From Minicystis rosea (GTDB taxonomy: Bacteria; Myxococcota_A; Polyangia; Polyangiales; Polyangiaceae): a DNA stretch of 64,000 nucleotides. The notes under the pieces were generated by a model, which saw nothing but the letters and a program-made list of their open reading frames with translations, was not told the origin of the DNA and made no database searches. Numbering within the stretch: position 1 is the stretch's first letter; every line of letters starts with the position of its first letter. Location: the NCBI GenBank assembly GCA_001931535.1, contig CP016211.1, positions 1,702,501-1,766,500 of the forward strand, in the 5' to 3' direction. Shown piece by piece: positions 7,594 to 16,234 of the stretch. Both the position numbers and the translations under genes were made by a program.

Positions 7594-9381
7594 ATGCTTC
7601 GCATGCGACTGACCTCGACCGCGCGAGCCCTCCTCGCCGCGCTGGTCGTGGGTGCTACTTCCATTGCCCTCTACACGAATCCCAAGCTCCTCGGCAAAGT
7701 CGCTCCCGAGGCCACGGCCCAGAGGCCGAAGAGCAATGTCCCTCCGGTCGCCGAGCTGCCGGGTGAGCGTGCGGACGGCGCGCTCCCCGTCGTGGCGGAC
7801 GCGGCGCCGGGCTGTGCCCAACTGCCGGAGGTGCGCTTCTATCACTGGGCGTGGAACGCCCAAATGGGTCTGATGCTCGCGAACGGCGGCAAACAGGCCG
7901 TGGCCGGGAGCTCGATGTGCAAGCACGGCGTCAACCTCAAGCTCACGCGCGAGGACAACGCCGATCAGATGCAGGCCGAGATGGCGAGCTTCGCAGAGTC
8001 GTTGAAGCGCGGTGAGGCCGAGCCGGCCAAAGGGGCTCACTTCGTGGCCATCATGGGTGATGGATCGGCGCAGTTCCTCAAGGGCTTGAACGACAAGCTC
8101 GCGGCGCTGGGCCCGGAGTACACCGCCGCCGTCGTCGGCTCCGCCGGCTACAGCCGCGGTGAGGACAAGCTCATGGGCCCGCCGGCCTGGCGCGACGATC
8201 CGCAGGCGTCCCGCGGTGGTCTGGTCGCAGGCGTCCTGCGTGACGGCGATTGGAACATCGCGCTCAAATGGCTCGGTGACAACAAGGTTCCGAACAACCC
8301 CGACGAGACCGCGTACGACCCCGACGCCCTCAACTGGGTGGGCGCGAGCGACTACGTGGACGCCGCGCAGAAGTACGTGAACGGTCATTGCGCCGAGCTG
8401 CGCAACGTGAAGACGGGGAAGAAGGAGAAGCACTGTGTCGACGCCGTCGTCACGTGGACGCCGGGCGACGTGGCGGTGGCAGAGCAAAAGGGAGGTCTCG
8501 TATCGATCGTCTCCACCAAGGAGTATCGCTCGCAGATGCCGAACGTGATCATCGGCAACCGCAAATGGATGAGCGCCCACCGCGAGATGGTCAAAGGCAT
8601 GCTCGGCGCCATCTTCGAGGCCGGCGAGCAAATCAAGCAGGATGACGGCGCCCTCCGCCGCGCGGCGGCGGTGAGCGCGGTCGTCTACAAGGAGAAGGAC
8701 GCGGGCTATTGGTACAAGTACTTCACCTCGCAAAAGGTGCAGGACAAGAAGGGAATCACCGTCGATCTCGGCGGCTCGTCGGTCAACAACCTGGCCGACA
8801 ACGCCCAGCTCTTCGGGCTCGCTCCCGGGTCGGTCAATGCGTTTGCCGCGACGTACACCGTCTTCGGCAATGTGGTTCACTCGCAGTATCCGGCCCTCCT
8901 TCCGGCCTTCGCGCCGGCGGAACAGGTGGTGGACGTGTCCTATTTGAAGGAGCTCTTGGCGACGAGCGCACCCTCGGCTCCCGATGTCACCCGCTTTGCC
9001 TCCGAGCAGAAGGTGAAGCAGGTCATCGGCCGCCGCGCTTGGGACATCCGCTTCACGCCGGGCAGCGCGGTGTTCTCGCCCGATGCGCGGAAGGAGCTTT
9101 CGGCGCTGCGTGACGAGCTGGTCGTGGCCGGCGGCACGCTCGTGGAGATCCACGGCCACACCGACTCCGACGGTGGGGCGGAGGCCAACATGCGCCTCTC
9201 GGAGCAAAGGGCCTTTGCGGCCAAACGGTGGCTCGAGCAAGAGGCTCCTTCGGCCTTCCCCGAGGGCCGGATCCGCGTGTTCGCCCACGGGCAGACCGAG
9301 CCCGTGGAGAGCAACGCGACGCTCGACGGACGCGCCAAGAACCGGCGTGTCGTCGTGGTGATCGGCACGCCGGGCGCCTGA
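7594..9381 (+). CDS. ABC-type substrate-binding protein fused to OmpA peptidoglycan-binding domain
   Basis: 595 aa. An N-terminal hydrophobic segment (residues ~10-30) without a lipobox suggests an uncleaved anchor or signal. Residues ~70-440 form a periplasmic-binding fold like NitT/TauT (NMT1-type) ligand-binding proteins: the Cys-containing start before VRFYHWAWNAQ, WTPGDVAVAE, and a long C-terminal helical lobe. Residues ~478-595 are an OmpA_C domain (FTPGSAVFSPDA, EIHGHTDSDGG, LSEQRA, GRAKNRRVVVVI) that normally binds meso-DAP peptidoglycan. It is the first gene of an apparent five-gene operon with a permease and ATPase. The fusion would tether the binding protein to the cell wall. Ligand unknown. 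Confidence 0.85.
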   Translation: MLRMRLTSTARALLAALVVGATSIALYTNPKLLGKVAPEATAQRPKSNVPPVAELPGERADGALPVVADAAPGCAQLPEVRFYHWAWNAQMGLMLANGGKQAVAGSSMCKHGVNLKLTREDNADQMQAEMASFAESLKRGEAEPAKGAHFVAIMGDGSAQFLKGLNDKLAALGPEYTAAVVGSAGYSRGEDKLMGPPAWRDDPQASRGGLVAGVLRDGDWNIALKWLGDNKVPNNPDETAYDPDALNWVGASDYVDAAQKYVNGHCAELRNVKTGKKEKHCVDAVVTWTPGDVAVAEQKGGLVSIVSTKEYRSQMPNVIIGNRKWMSAHREMVKGMLGAIFEAGEQIKQDDGALRRAAAVSAVVYKEKDAGYWYKYFTSQKVQDKKGITVDLGGSSVNNLADNAQLFGLAPGSVNAFAATYTVFGNVVHSQYPALLPAFAPAEQVVDVSYLKELLATSAPSAPDVTRFASEQKVKQVIGRRAWDIRFTPGSAVFSPDARKELSALRDELVVAGGTLVEIHGHTDSDGGAEANMRLSEQRAFAAKRWLEQEAPSAFPEGRIRVFAHGQTEPVESNATLDGRAKNRRVVVVIGTPGA

Positions 9382-9533
9382 GCGTGCGAGCGAGAGAGCG
9401 GCGTAAAGCAGCTTTCTTGGTCACGACTCGATAGCTCGACGGCCATTCGATGGGCAATCACGCGCCGGCCGCGGCGCGCGCCGGGATCGCTTTGCCCGGT
9501 GCACGCCGGCCGGCGCGTTTGGGAGGCTCGCTC

Positions 9534-10343
9534 GTGAACGCTGCGATTCTCGCTCTCTCTCCGACTCGTGCCATCTCCCGCCGCACGGCGCTGACGTTCG
9601 GCGTGCTCTGGGCCATGGCTGCCATCGTGTTGTGGATGGCTTCTCCCTTCGCCACGCTGCCCACGCCGCGCGCGGTGTGGTCGGCGCTCGGTGAGCTGTG
9701 GTGGACCGGCGGGATGGGCCCCGAGCTCTGGCAGACCCTGGTGCTCATTGCGGAGGCCACGCTGCTCACCGCGGTGCTCTCTCTGGCCCTCGCATATGCT
9801 TCGGTTGTCCGCCTTTTCGTGCCGCTCTTGGATGCGCTCTCGAAGCTGCGCTTTCTGAGCCTCACCGCCTTGGTCTTCCCGCTCACGTTGATCACGGGCG
9901 GAGGGCACGCGCTCAAGGTCGCCATGCTCACGTTCGGAATGTCCGCCTTCTACCTCACGGCGATGGTGCGCATCGTGCGGGAAATCCCGCCGGCGCGCTT
10001 CGATCAGATGCGCGTCCTCGGGGCCTCCGATCTTCGCATCGTTTGGGAGGTGGTCATCCTCGGCACCCTCGATCGCGCGCTCGACGCCCTCCGGCAGAAC
10101 GTGGCGATGGGCTGGTCGATGATTACCATGGTCGAAGGCATCTCGCGCTCCGAAGGTGGGATTGGAGCGCTCCTTCTCAACCAGTACAAGCACCTTCGGC
10201 TCGCGCACGTCTACGCGATCTTGGTGGTGGTGCTCGGGGTAGGCCTCTTGATCGACTGGGGAATGGGCGCGCTCTCCGGCCTCTTGTGCCCTTGGACCCG
10301 CCGCCGGGAAGCGCCGGAGTCGGAGCGTGACCAAGAGGGCTGA
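9534..10343 (+). CDS. ABC transporter permease (NitT/TauT-like, BPD_transp_1)
   Basis: 269 aa from a GTG preceded by GGGAGG at 9521-9526; an upstream ATG at 9450 has no comparable ribosome site. It shows about six transmembrane segments and the EAA-loop region RFDQMRVLGASDLRIVWEVVILGT, which contacts the ATPase. This places it with the SsuC/TauC/NrtB type inner-membrane subunits. The following GWSMITMVEGISRSEGGIGALL stretch is also typical of this class. It lies between the OmpA-fused binding protein (152 bp upstream) and the ATPase gene (83 bp downstream), so it is the channel of this transporter. Substrate not predictable. Confidence 0.85.
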   Translation: MNAAILALSPTRAISRRTALTFGVLWAMAAIVLWMASPFATLPTPRAVWSALGELWWTGGMGPELWQTLVLIAEATLLTAVLSLALAYASVVRLFVPLLDALSKLRFLSLTALVFPLTLITGGGHALKVAMLTFGMSAFYLTAMVRIVREIPPARFDQMRVLGASDLRIVWEVVILGTLDRALDALRQNVAMGWSMITMVEGISRSEGGIGALLLNQYKHLRLAHVYAILVVVLGVGLLIDWGMGALSGLLCPWTRRREAPESERDQEG

Positions 10344-10426
10344 CATCGCGATGTGAAAGACAGATCGGGTGGATCGAGGTATCGGCGAAAGGGCGCGAGT
10401 CCTTTCCAGGGACTGAGGAGCAGGCC

Positions 10427-11239
10427 ATGATCCGCGGTTCTCACAATGGTGAGGTCGTGCTCGACGTTCGTGATGTGCGGCAGTCGCTCGGCGGCGCGCC
10501 CGTGCTCGACGGTGTGAGCTTTTCGCTCGTCGACCGTATTCGCGAGGGGACGACGACCGGGCAGATTGCCAGTTTGCTCGGGCCGTCCGGCGTCGGCAAA
10601 ACACGCTTGCTGCGCCTGCTCGCGGGCCTGGATGCGCCGGACGCGGGCACCATCCTCGGTATCGGTGGCCGGCCCGTGGCGCCGGCGGAGGTGGGTTTGG
10701 TGTTTCAGGACTATCCGCTCCTCGATCATCGTACGGTGATGGGGAATCTGGAGCTGGCCGGCGCCATCGGCGGGCTCGGGGCGGAGCGGCACGATCGGGC
10801 GCGGGAGCTGCTTGCGCTGGTGGGCCTCTCGCATCGCGCCGGCTACTACCCGGCGGAGCTCTCGGGCGGCCAGCGGCAGCGCGCGGCCATCGCCCAGCAG
10901 ATGATGGTGCCGCGGCGCCTGCTCCTGCTCGACGAGCCTTTCAGCGGGCTCGACCCGACGGCGATTCGCGCGGTCACGAGGCTCCTCACCGACGTCGCCA
11001 ACGAGCATCAGCTCAACACCGTGGTCATCGTCACCCACGATGTGCGGGCCGCGCTTGCCGTGAGCGACACCGTGGTGCTGCTCGGTCGAGGGCGCGGCAG
11101 CCGGGGGCGCCGGGGCGGGGCGACCGTCGCGGCGACATACGATCTCGTCGACCTCGGCGTGGCCTGGGGCGAAAACCAAGGGACTCGAGATCTCGTGTCC
11201 ATCGAGCGAGAGATCGAATCGCGTTTTGCCGAGCTTTGA
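10427..11239 (+). CDS. ABC transporter ATP-binding protein
   Basis: 270 aa, ATG with an AGGAG site 7 bases upstream. All motifs are intact: Walker A GPSGVGKT (residues ~52-59), Q-loop in FQDYPLLDH, signature LSGGQRQR (~145), Walker B LLLLDEPFSGLD (~163-174) and the switch His in VTHD (~204). It resembles the NitT/TauT/Ssu ATPases that power the permease encoded just upstream. The C-terminal tail is short and lacks a regulatory domain, but it contains a Gly/Arg-rich stretch (RGRGSRGRRGG) that is unusual for the family. The next gene starts 29 bp downstream. Confidence 0.9.
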   Translation: MIRGSHNGEVVLDVRDVRQSLGGAPVLDGVSFSLVDRIREGTTTGQIASLLGPSGVGKTRLLRLLAGLDAPDAGTILGIGGRPVAPAEVGLVFQDYPLLDHRTVMGNLELAGAIGGLGAERHDRARELLALVGLSHRAGYYPAELSGGQRQRAAIAQQMMVPRRLLLLDEPFSGLDPTAIRAVTRLLTDVANEHQLNTVVIVTHDVRAALAVSDTVVLLGRGRGSRGRRGGATVAATYDLVDLGVAWGENQGTRDLVSIEREIESRFAEL

Positions 11240-11268
11240 ACGCTCGTCGCGTGATGAGGAGAACGAAC

Positions 11269-12114
11269 ATGCCTTCCCCTGCGGAGATGATCCGTTCGCA
11301 GAGCAAGACCGAGGAGCCGCCGTATACGCGGTATGCGCTCCTCAACCCCTACAACCTTTCGGTGCTGGCGGGCGCGGCCGTGACGTCGGCGGCCACCGGC
11401 GAGGCGTGGATTGCCCTTTGCGCCGCGGCGGCAGAGGCGGTGTGGCTCCTCCTCGCGCCGCAATCGGAGGTGCTGCGCCACCACGTCTTCGACGGCATGT
11501 GGGCGGCGGCGCGCAAGGCGGAATACGAGGCGCGGCTCGCCGGCAAGGTCGGGCTCCTGGTGCCCGGCGATCAGGCGCGCGTGCACGGGCTTCTCGAGCA
11601 GCGCGGTCGCATCGAGGAGCTCGCGCGCGACAATCCCTCGTTCGCGACCTCGCTGGTGAAGTCGGAGCTGGCCCGATTGAGCGGTTTGGTGGAGGACTTC
11701 GTCGATCTCGGGAGCGTGGCCGCGCGCAGCGAACGGCACTTGGGGACGCTCGACGTGGCCGCCATGGAGCGGGCGTGGGCGGGTTATGCGGCGCAGGTGA
11801 AGGCGTATCCGGAGCGTGATCCGCGCCGCGCCGTCGCCGCCAAGAACATGAGCGTGCTCAAGCAGCGAAGCGAAAGGCACGCCGATCTCGCGCGCGCGCT
11901 CGGCACCGCGCGCGGGCAGATGGATCTCATCGAGAACACGTTCCGCCTCCTCGCCGACGAGATCGTCACGATGGTCAGCCCCTCGGAGCTGGGCCAGCGG
12001 CTCGATGATCTGCGCATCGCGGTCGATGCCATACGCGAGACGGTGCGCGATTCGGGCGCGGAGGAGATCGTGGAAGAGGTCGAGCCGGTTCGCCGGGAAG
12101 GAGCGCTGCAATGA
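11269..12114 (+). CDS. Uncharacterised membrane-anchored coiled-coil protein of the ABC/OmpA operon
   Basis: 281 aa. The ATG is preceded by AGGAGA with 6-base spacing; an earlier ATG at 11236 overlaps the ATPase stop and lacks a ribosome site. Residues ~30-67 form one or two hydrophobic helices (NLSVLAGAAVTSAATG, IALCAAAAEAVWLLLAP). The remaining ~210 residues are charged and strongly helical, with heptad-like regions (LLEQRGRIEELA, LKQRSERHADLARAL), and would lie on one side of the membrane. No catalytic motif or known family was recognised. Its last four bases overlap the next gene (ATGA), which implies translational coupling and joint function with the transporter. Confidence 0.75.
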   Translation: MPSPAEMIRSQSKTEEPPYTRYALLNPYNLSVLAGAAVTSAATGEAWIALCAAAAEAVWLLLAPQSEVLRHHVFDGMWAAARKAEYEARLAGKVGLLVPGDQARVHGLLEQRGRIEELARDNPSFATSLVKSELARLSGLVEDFVDLGSVAARSERHLGTLDVAAMERAWAGYAAQVKAYPERDPRRAVAAKNMSVLKQRSERHADLARALGTARGQMDLIENTFRLLADEIVTMVSPSELGQRLDDLRIAVDAIRETVRDSGAEEIVEEVEPVRREGALQ

Positions 12115-12695
12115 GCACGAAGAAGGGTTTCGACAAGGTGCTTGGCTGGTTCGTCGAGCGCGAGGAGGAGCCCGTCGCGCTCGTCACCGAGGATGTGGAG
12201 GTGGTGCCCGATTCGGGCGAGCGCGCGCCGCAGGCTCAGCGTTCGTCAGGGCCGGTCGCGAGGCCGCCGGCGGCGCCGTCGGGCGCGAGCTTCGCCGAGG
12301 TTTATGCGCGGGCGGGCGTGCCTGCCGAAGAGCACGATCGCACCGAGCGTGCGCTGGAGCTCCTACGCTCGCTCCCGCCCAACGTGCCTGTCGACGCGCG
12401 TCGTGCGATCGTCACGGCTTCGCTGGCGGCGTTCGGCATCCCCATCGAGCGCATTCTCGAGACGGCGGCCGCCGAGGTGCGCGCGCTCGATGGGCACGTC
12501 GCGGCCGGCCAGCAACGATCGCAGCAGTCCCTCGGGGCCGCGCGCGCCCGCATCGAGGCGCTCGAAGCAGAGATCGCCGAGGTCCGCCGCCTCATGGCCG
12601 CCGAGGCACACGCGCAAGAGCAGCTGAGCTCCGCGATCGGCGCCGAGCGCGCGCGCATCCGGGCGCTGTTCGATTTCTTCGGCAAGAGTGTTTGA
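12111..12695 (+). CDS. Uncharacterised helical protein, partner of the preceding gene
   Basis: 194 aa, ATG overlapping the upstream stop (ATGA) with a GGAAGGAG site. Layout: a short N-terminal segment (KKGFDKVLGWFVEREEE), a Pro/Ala-rich linker (~50-65), a compact helical region (ERALELLRSLPPNVP, ~75-125), and a C-terminal coiled coil (GAARARIEALEAEIAEVRRL, then further helix). It ends in a hydrophobic tip, LFDFFGKSV. No signal peptide, so cytosolic. The family was not recognised. It is the last gene of the operon; the following gene converges on it 52 bp away. It may dock on the cytosolic side of the transporter through the membrane protein encoded before it (inference). Confidence 0.7.
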   Translation: MSTKKGFDKVLGWFVEREEEPVALVTEDVEVVPDSGERAPQAQRSSGPVARPPAAPSGASFAEVYARAGVPAEEHDRTERALELLRSLPPNVPVDARRAIVTASLAAFGIPIERILETAAAEVRALDGHVAAGQQRSQQSLGAARARIEALEAEIAEVRRLMAAEAHAQEQLSSAIGAERARIRALFDFFGKSV

Positions 12696-12747
12696 TGCAC
12701 TCGGGGGGGCGACACGCCATTCTCGAACGCGATGGCTCGGTGATGCC

Positions 12748-13455
12748 TCAATGGGCGTGGGCGGGGCGAGCGGTCGTGGTGGCAGGCCCGCGCAGCATCA
12801 GAATGGCAAGCACGAAGCACCACGTGACGAACACCCCGACGCAGACACAACTGATGAGGCCGCCGCCTGCCAACAGCGGCGGCGCCCAGATGCTGCCGGC
12901 GCTGCCGATCAAACAGATCACGCTGACGGGGATCCCCAGGTGCCCGTACCAGTGCGGGAGCACGCCGGTCGCGTAGGTCGCCCACGTGGTGGCGAGAACG
13001 AAGGCGAGCATCGGCAGGAAAACGAGCGCGAAGCCGACGCCTGCGAGATCCGAAAGGCCCTTTGCCACCGCCTCTTGGCCGGGGTCGAGCGCGAAGGGGA
13101 TCACTTGATAAACCGTGAGCACGACCGCCGCGACGGCATGCGCGATGACGCCTGCCGAAAGCACGGCGATCCACAACCAACCTTCGTCGCCTTCGGCGCG
13201 CTTGAAGAGGCGCGTGAGGTACGCGAGCTGCGCGAGCGAGGGGACCGACGCGAGGATCGCCAAGTAGTTGCCTATCAAGAACGGGAGCCGATGAGCGCGG
13301 TAGTACGTAACGACCTCCGCGGATGACGCTCCGAGCGGCGGCCAGAAGGGGGAGAGGATGAGGACGGCCCCCGACAGGATCGCGAATGCGATGCCGCCCC
13401 AGCCCGCGATCTTGGCGATGCGTTGCTCGCCTTGGTCGCCGCGCGTGATCGTCAT
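12748..13455 (-). CDS. Integral membrane protein (DUF4386-like)
   Basis: 235 aa with about six to seven hydrophobic helices, e.g. IAFAILSGAVLILSPFW, LIGNYLAILASVPSLAQLAY, VIAHAVAAVVLTVYQVI. The overall layout, with YYRAHRLPFLIGNYLA after the first helix, resembles DUF4386/DUF998-type proteins of unknown function. I selected the ATG giving MTITRGDQGEQ because the longer frame adds a non-hydrophobic Arg-rich stretch. It is transcribed divergently from a TetR gene 96 bp away, with a perfect palindrome between them, so it is the likely target of that regulator. Confidence 0.7.
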   Translation of the reverse strand: MTITRGDQGEQRIAKIAGWGGIAFAILSGAVLILSPFWPPLGASSAEVVTYYRAHRLPFLIGNYLAILASVPSLAQLAYLTRLFKRAEGDEGWLWIAVLSAGVIAHAVAAVVLTVYQVIPFALDPGQEAVAKGLSDLAGVGFALVFLPMLAFVLATTWATYATGVLPHWYGHLGIPVSVICLIGSAGSIWAPPLLAGGGLISCVCVGVFVTWCFVLAILMLRGPATTTARPAHAH

Positions 13456-13486
13456 GAGGTCGTCGTAGGCCGTGCGAAAGCGGTCG

Positions 13487-13516
13487 TCAATCGATCGATT
13501 GATAAATGGATCGATC
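13487..13516. promoter_or_regulatory. Palindromic operator candidate between divergent TetR and membrane-protein genes
   Basis: TCAATCGATCGATTGA (13487-13502) is a perfect 16-bp palindrome. A second copy of its GATCGATC core follows at 13509-13516. Both lie in the 96-bp gap between the two start codons. TetR-family repressors usually bind such palindromes in divergent promoters, so autoregulation plus control of the DUF4386-like gene is likely (inference). Confidence 0.5.
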
Positions 13517-13551
13517 GACCGTGACGCCAACCATCCTAGGGTGTGCCGCGG

Positions 13552-14193
13552 ATGGCGAGACCCCCGAGCCCTCGATCTGCGGAGGAGTCGAAGCAGCGTC
13601 TCCTCGAGGTAGGCAAGAAGCTCTTTGCCAGGCATGGCTTCGCCGGCGCCTCGACGCGCGCGATCGCCCAGGGCGCGGCGCTGAACATCAGCATGATCCG
13701 CCACTACTTCGGGAGCAAAGAGGGGCTCTACGTGGCGTGCCTGGAGGACTTCGCGCGGGCGCGGACGGGCGTCCTCGATCACGTCCTCACGCCGGCGGCG
13801 AACGTGGTGGAGTTTCGCGCGAGGCTCGAGCTGGCCGTGGAAGAGACGCTCCGGTTTCACCTCGCCGATCCCGAGGCGCTCGAGATCCTGATGCGCGACA
13901 TGCGGCCGGGGGCCAAGCTCCTCGACCCCTCGCTCGAAGCTGTTTTCGTCGAGTTTCCCGTGCGGCTCGCGCGCTACTTCGCCGACGGACAGCAGCGCGG
14001 TTGGTTGCGCGCCGGTGTCGATCCGCTCGTGCCTGCGGGCCTGCTCTACTTCTCCTTCGCGGCCCTGCTCCAAGTCGACTTCATGGCGAAGCGCTCCATG
14101 GGGCTCACCCTGCACGACCCCGAGCAGCGCCGCCTCCTCGTGACGCAAGCCGTGGACGTCGTCCTTCGGGGCGTGCTCGACGCCTCCGCGTGA
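13552..14193 (+). CDS. TetR/AcrR family transcriptional regulator
   Basis: 213 aa. The N-terminal TetR helix-turn-helix is clear: LLEVGKKLFARHGFAGAS, then TRAIAQGAALNISMIRHYFG, then SKEGLY. The ligand-binding C-terminal domain (residues ~60-213) is generic for the family and does not reveal the inducer. I chose the ATG at 13552 over a GTG three codons earlier because AGGG lies ~10 bases upstream. It is divergent from the membrane-protein gene and probably represses it and itself through the palindrome between them. Confidence 0.88.
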   Translation: MARPPSPRSAEESKQRLLEVGKKLFARHGFAGASTRAIAQGAALNISMIRHYFGSKEGLYVACLEDFARARTGVLDHVLTPAANVVEFRARLELAVEETLRFHLADPEALEILMRDMRPGAKLLDPSLEAVFVEFPVRLARYFADGQQRGWLRAGVDPLVPAGLLYFSFAALLQVDFMAKRSMGLTLHDPEQRRLLVTQAVDVVLRGVLDASA

Positions 14194-14320
14194 TGTCGAG
14201 GAGCGTGCAGCGAAAGCTCATCTCGCCTCGAGGCTCGCGTGCATCGAGGGCAGCCATGCGCGCCGACGAGAGAGCATGCTGCGACGGTGCGCGTCGCGAA
14301 TGACGTGCCGTCTCGAGTGA

Positions 14321-15127
14321 TCAGCCCGAGAGGAGCCGATCGAGGCTCACGTCGATCTGGCTGAGGCAGAGGCGGGTGAGGCTGCGGAGCTCGGATTCGC
14401 CGAGGCCGAGGCGATCGCGGAGGCGTTCGCGCGTGCGATCGAGGAGGTCCTTGCGGGTTTGACCGAGCCAGCGCGAGACGCTGACGCGATGGACGCCGTA
14501 CATCGAGGCGACCTGCTCGACGCCGAGGCCGTCGGTGTAGACGAGGCGCAGGACGTTGCGATCACGCGGGGAGAGGCTCTGCAAGGCGGCGCCGAAGGCC
14601 TCGCGGAATGGGCCGGCGTAGCGGGTGCGGATCTGGTCGAGCTCGGGATCGTCGTCGGCGGCGAGGCCCCCGAGGACGGAGTCCGTCTCGTGCACGTCGC
14701 GCGCGCGGCGGCGATGATCGGAGAGCGCCTCGTGCACGACGAGCGCGCGGAGCCAAGCGCGGAGCGGGCCCTTGCCGGAGTAGGCGGCGATCTTGGGCTC
14801 GACGTCGCCGGCCGCGACGAAGAGCTTGTAGCGGAGGCGCTGGCGCAGATCGGCCGACGCGGCGCCGTGGATGCGGAGCTTTCCGAGCGCGCGCTCGATG
14901 TCCGGGCCGAGCTGCGCCTCGAAGGCCGCGAGCGCAGCGGCGTTGCCGGCGGCGCAGGCGAGGGCGAGCGCGAGATCGGCCGCGTGCGGCAGCGCGGCGT
15001 CGCCGCCGTCGATCAGCCGGCGCCGGAGCAGATCGGCGTCGACGGCGAGGTTGGGCCAGGCGGTGCGCGCCACCTCGACGGCGCGTGCGATGGCCAGGGA
15101 TCGCTCGTCGCTCGGCACGTTCTCCAC
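14321..15127 (-). CDS. ECF-type RNA polymerase sigma factor paired with a zinc-finger kinase
   Basis: 268 aa. Region 2 is degenerate but present (ADLRQRLRYKLFVAA, GPLRAWLRALVVHEAL). Region 4 is clear: LSPRDRNVLRLVYTDGLGV followed by EQVASMYGVHRVSVSRWLG, the -35-binding helix-turn-helix. It is longer than a standard ECF (~190 aa) because of an Ala-rich N-terminal domain. The divergent gene, 45 bp away, encodes a Ser/Thr kinase with an anti-sigma-type zinc finger. That pairing is known for kinase-associated ECF groups and suggests the kinase controls this sigma factor. No -35/-10 of its own was identified. Confidence 0.82.
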   Translation of the reverse strand: MENVPSDERSLAIARAVEVARTAWPNLAVDADLLRRRLIDGGDAALPHAADLALALACAAGNAAALAAFEAQLGPDIERALGKLRIHGAASADLRQRLRYKLFVAAGDVEPKIAAYSGKGPLRAWLRALVVHEALSDHRRRARDVHETDSVLGGLAADDDPELDQIRTRYAGPFREAFGAALQSLSPRDRNVLRLVYTDGLGVEQVASMYGVHRVSVSRWLGQTRKDLLDRTRERLRDRLGLGESELRSLTRLCLSQIDVSLDRLLSG

Positions 15128-15172
15128 TTACCACATTCCGCGCGGGCCGCGTTCCTGTCTATCCTCGGCGCG

Positions 15173-16234
15173 ATGGAGTGCCTCGACGAAGCACGGCTCT
15201 TCGAGCTGTTCACGGGCGAGGTGCAGGCGGCGGATCGCGATCGCGTCGACGTGCACCTGGACGGTTGCGAGGGCTGCCGCGCGCTGGTGGCGGCGTATGC
15301 GCGGCTCGTGGACGACACGATGGAGGACGGCGCGCCGCGGCCCGAGGAAGAGGCTGTGGAGACGGCGCCCGCCCCCGCGGAGGGCGGGGAGGCGCCTTCG
15401 CGCTTTCGCGTCGGGGACGTCGTGGGCGGGCGCTATCGGTTGGAGCGCATCGTCGGCGAGGGCGGGATGGGCGTGGTATGGGCCGCGCGCGATCTCGAGG
15501 CGGGGCGCGCCACGGCGCTCAAGGTGCTCAAGGTCGACACACCGGAGATCTCGCGGCGCGCGCTGCGCGAGGCGCAGGTCACGAAGGGCATCGGCCACCC
15601 GAACGTGGTCGAGGTGCGCGACGTGATCGCAAAGCCGGGCGCGCCGCTGATCTTGGTGATGGATCTGCTGGAGGGCGAGTCGCTCGATGGCCTGCTCGGA
15701 AGGCGGGGGCCCCTGCCGGTGCACGAGGCGGCGACCATCCTGCTGCCGCTCGTCGCGGCGGTGCGGGCCGCGCACCTGCGCGGAGTGATGCACCGCGATT
15801 TGAAGCCGCAAAACGTGTTCCTCGCGCGTGAGGACGAGGGGCGGGAGCCGGTGGTGATGCTCCTCGACTTCGGGCTCGCCAAGGTCGTCGGGCACGAGGT
15901 GGAGACGCTCACGCGGACGGGCGCGATCGTGGGGACTCCATATTACATGGCGCCCGAGCAGCTCTACGGGGAGCGCGACGTCGATTGGCGCGCGGACGTG
16001 TGGGCCATCGGCGCGATCGCCTACGAGTGCCTCACCGGGCGCCGGCCGATCGAAGGCAGCTCGTATGCGCAGATTTTAAGGAACGCGAGCCGCCGCAGGA
16101 TCGAGCCGCTCGCGGCGAAGCTCTCCGGCGACATCGGGACGCTCGTCGATCGGATGCTCGCGCACAATCGCGAAGGGCGGCCGTCGCTCGCCGAGGTGCA
16201 CGCGGCGCTCGACGCGCTCGCGAGGGTTACGTGA
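15173..16234 (+). CDS. Ser/Thr protein kinase with N-terminal anti-sigma zinc finger (zf-HC2)
   Basis: 353 aa. Residues 1-45 resemble the zf-HC2 anti-sigma zinc finger: MECLDEARLFELFTGEV, then His28, Cys32 and Cys35 in an HxxxCxxC arrangement. A Pro/Glu-rich linker leads to a complete Hanks kinase domain (~85-345): GEGGMGVVW glycine loop, ALKVLKV Lys, HRDLKPQN (His207), LLDFGLA and GTPYYMAPEQ. No transmembrane helix is present, unlike many bacterial kinases, so it acts in the cytosol. The start codon was set at MECLD because it begins the zinc finger. Its stop overlaps the next gene by 4 bp (GTGA), forming an operon with two lipoproteins. Confidence 0.9.
   Translation: MECLDEARLFELFTGEVQAADRDRVDVHLDGCEGCRALVAAYARLVDDTMEDGAPRPEEEAVETAPAPAEGGEAPSRFRVGDVVGGRYRLERIVGEGGMGVVWAARDLEAGRATALKVLKVDTPEISRRALREAQVTKGIGHPNVVEVRDVIAKPGAPLILVMDLLEGESLDGLLGRRGPLPVHEAATILLPLVAAVRAAHLRGVMHRDLKPQNVFLAREDEGREPVVMLLDFGLAKVVGHEVETLTRTGAIVGTPYYMAPEQLYGERDVDWRADVWAIGAIAYECLTGRRPIEGSSYAQILRNASRRRIEPLAAKLSGDIGTLVDRMLAHNREGRPSLAEVHAALDALARVT

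Noticed and set aside
5519..7612. 697-codon plus-strand frame
   Set aside because: Arg-rich antisense/other-frame shadow over the toroid lipoprotein and deoD genes; it has no ribosome site.
7537..9288. 583-codon minus-strand frame
   Set aside because: Shadow of the OmpA-fused binding protein, which has clear motifs on the plus strand.
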